Positions 17,401 through 17,424 of a DNA stretch of 17,424 nt are shown here, piece by piece. The notes beneath the pieces were generated by a model. That model was not told the origin of the DNA. It did no database searches and was given only the letters and a program-made list of their open reading frames with translations. The stretch's first letter is position 1. Every line of letters begins with the position of its first letter. This stretch comes from Candidatus Delongbacteria bacterium. GTDB lineage: Bacteria > Delongbacteria > UBA4055. The DNA lies in NCBI GenBank assembly GCA_027858795.1, contig JAQICF010000029.1, positions 1 through 17,424 on the forward strand, read 5' to 3'. A program made the translations under genes and the position numbers.

Positions 17401-17424
17401 TGACAAAGATAAAAGAAAACCTTA
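17400..17424 (+). CDS. Start of a plus-strand gene, possibly a transposase, 3'-partial
   Basis: ATG at 17400-17402 follows AAAGGAG (17384-17390) with a nine-base gap and reads MTKIKENL before the window ends. The ribosome binding site supports a real start. Eight residues are too few to name a family. A transposase is suggested only by the position at the break in the C10 gene and by the nearby inverted repeat. Confidence 0.42.

Larger units (their letters stand above)
17331..17424 (+). mobile_element. Candidate end of an inserted mobile element, runs off the window
   Basis: Homology of the minus-strand C10 gene stops abruptly near 17331-17339. Beyond it lies AT-rich sequence with a plus-strand ribosome binding site and start codon (17400), facing the opposite way to every other gene in the window. 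An imperfect inverted repeat flanks this stretch. This is how an insertion sequence edge followed by its transposase gene would look, but no family was recognised and the other end is outside the window. A recombination junction or an assembly join is also possible. Confidence 0.45.

Noticed and set aside
1..17424. CRISPR array, tRNA, rRNA or other structured RNA
   Set aside because: No regularly spaced short repeats, no cloverleaf with acceptor/T-arm signature and no rRNA-like stretch were noticed in the gaps; repeats found are protein-domain paralogy, dyads and terminators.

Overview
The window reads as a low-GC bacterial chromosome segment from the FCB (Fibrobacterota-Chlorobiota-Bacteroidota) superphylum, most likely a candidate phylum such as Cloacimonadota, Delongbacteria or Marinimicrobia. 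The reasons are a type IX secretion (T9SS type A) C-terminal sorting domain with the YPNPFNP motif, giant secreted proteins built from Fn3 and choice-of-anchor-J-like domains, and C10 peptidases. The candidate promoters look like ordinary sigma70 promoters (TTGACA -35) rather than the Bacteroidota TTTG/TAnnTTTG type. The exact phylum cannot be settled from this window.

Layout: all five large genes lie on the minus strand, so transcription runs from high to low coordinates. They are an interrupted C10 peptidase (14304-17333), a complete C10 peptidase (10629-14036), a second complete C10 peptidase (6967-10395), a 1297-residue T9SS-sorted surface protein (2911-6804), and a fourth C10 peptidase whose 3' end leaves the window (1-2763). 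Intergenic gaps are 147-267 bp. Each C10 gene whose 5' end is visible has its own candidate promoter (TTGACA, 17 bp, TTATTT or GTATTT), and the three C10 genes whose 3' ends are visible each end in a strong hairpin terminator. They therefore look like independently transcribed modules, not an operon. At the high-coordinate edge the first C10 gene loses its 5' part: foreign-looking sequence begins near 17331 and carries a plus-strand ATG with a ribosome binding site at 17400, probably the start of an inserted mobile element.

The four C10 proteins share one architecture: signal peptide, Spi-like inhibitory prodomain, C10 cysteine protease with Cys/His/Asn-Trp active site, a continuous Fn3, then two Fn3 domains that each appear to be split by another domain inserted between strands B and C (first a choice-of-anchor-J/MAM-like jellyroll, second an unnamed roughly 200-residue domain with conserved cysteines), and a highly conserved terminal Fn3. 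They carry no recognisable T9SS signal although their neighbour does. The likely role of the cluster is extracellular proteolysis and binding of protein or glycan substrates by a paralogous protease set. Prodomain, active-site region and final Fn3 are very similar between copies, while the jellyroll region is divergent.
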